Below, in pieces: positions 5,429 through 5,468 of a DNA stretch of 5,468 bases. The translations under genes were made by a program, and so were the position numbers. Numbering within the stretch: position 1 is the first letter of the stretch; each line of letters opens with the position of its first letter. The notes beneath the pieces were generated by a model, which saw only the letters and a list, made by a program, of their open reading frames with translations, was not told where the DNA came from and did no database searches. Source of the stretch: Spirochaetaceae bacterium. GTDB lineage: Bacteria > Spirochaetota > Spirochaetia > B11-G9. The stretch spans positions 1 to 5,468 of the forward strand of contig DAOVSY010000215.1 in the NCBI GenBank assembly GCA_030633365.1, written 5' to 3'.

Positions 5429-5468
5429 TATTAAAGTATTCTCCTGCTTCATTAATTTTTTCTATAAG
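5418..5468 (-). CDS. C-terminal end of an upstream gene, probably cysteine desulfurase SufS (partial)
   Basis: A second minus-strand frame enters the window at 5468 and reads LIEKINEAGEYFNNGI before a TGA at 5420-5418. It overlaps the start of sufU by 11 bases. The helical, charged ending followed by an aromatic pair resembles the C terminus of SufS (in Bacillus a helix ending in a KEFF-like segment), and sufS directly upstream of sufU is a common order. Only 16 codons are visible, so the assignment rests on gene order plus a short resemblance. The cysteine desulfurase would take sulfur from cysteine and hand it to SufU. Confidence 0.55.
   Translation of the reverse strand, partial: LIEKINEAGEYFNNGI
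5441..5445 (-). promoter_or_regulatory. Ribosome binding site for sufU, unusually distant
   Basis: AGGAG on the minus strand, 12 bases before the ATG at 5428 and inside the coding end of the preceding gene. It lies downstream of the alternative ATG at 5452 and so cannot serve it, which favours the 139-residue start. Confidence 0.6.

Noticed and set aside
5429..5452. Longer sufU start adding eight residues
   Set aside because: No ribosome binding site lies upstream of the ATG at 5452, and family members begin close to the MAFDDLYQ segment.

Overview
The window is an AT-rich bacterial segment in which every supportable gene lies on the minus strand. The organism is most likely a spirochaete (Spirochaetota, free-living or Sphaerochaeta-like). 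The clue is the solute-binding protein leader, which ends in FAGGSKE with no lipobox cysteine, a form I associate with spirochaete sugar-binding proteins. A SufU-type Fe-S gene beside sugar-uptake genes fits but does not prove it. A Firmicute or a thermotogal organism is not excluded.

Layout in the direction of transcription (right to left). At the right edge are the last 16 codons of an upstream gene, probably sufS, overlapping the start of sufU (5009-5428), a zinc-dependent sulfur-transfer protein for iron-sulfur cluster assembly. A 154-base gap (4855-5008) follows. It holds a likely promoter and a perfect 24-bp palindrome (4868-4891) directly upstream of a GntR/HutC-family repressor gene (4132-4854). 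Then, tightly packed, come an FGGY carbohydrate kinase (2669-4102), a class I DhnA/LsrF-type aldolase (1888-2658), a zinc-dependent medium-chain dehydrogenase (863-1891) and, after 73 bases, the first 263 codons of a family 1 sugar ABC transporter substrate-binding protein that runs off the left edge. Permease genes probably follow outside the window.

How the genes fit together (inference): the binding protein captures a sugar or polyol, the dehydrogenase oxidises a hydroxyl (for example polyol to ketose), the kinase phosphorylates the product, and the class I aldolase cleaves the phosphorylated ketose to central intermediates. The GntR/UTRA repressor would sense a pathway sugar or sugar phosphate and act at the palindrome. 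The substrate cannot be named from the sequence. The kinase plus DhnA/LsrF-type aldolase pair recalls the AI-2 (lsr) pathway, but the regulator, transporter class and dehydrogenase differ from it.

The regulator-kinase-aldolase-dehydrogenase-transporter cassette is the most interesting part. It looks like a catabolic operon for an unidentified carbohydrate, with two enzymes whose active-site neighbourhoods seem to depart from the best-known members of their families. No RNA gene, mobile element, CRISPR array or convincing intrinsic terminator was seen.
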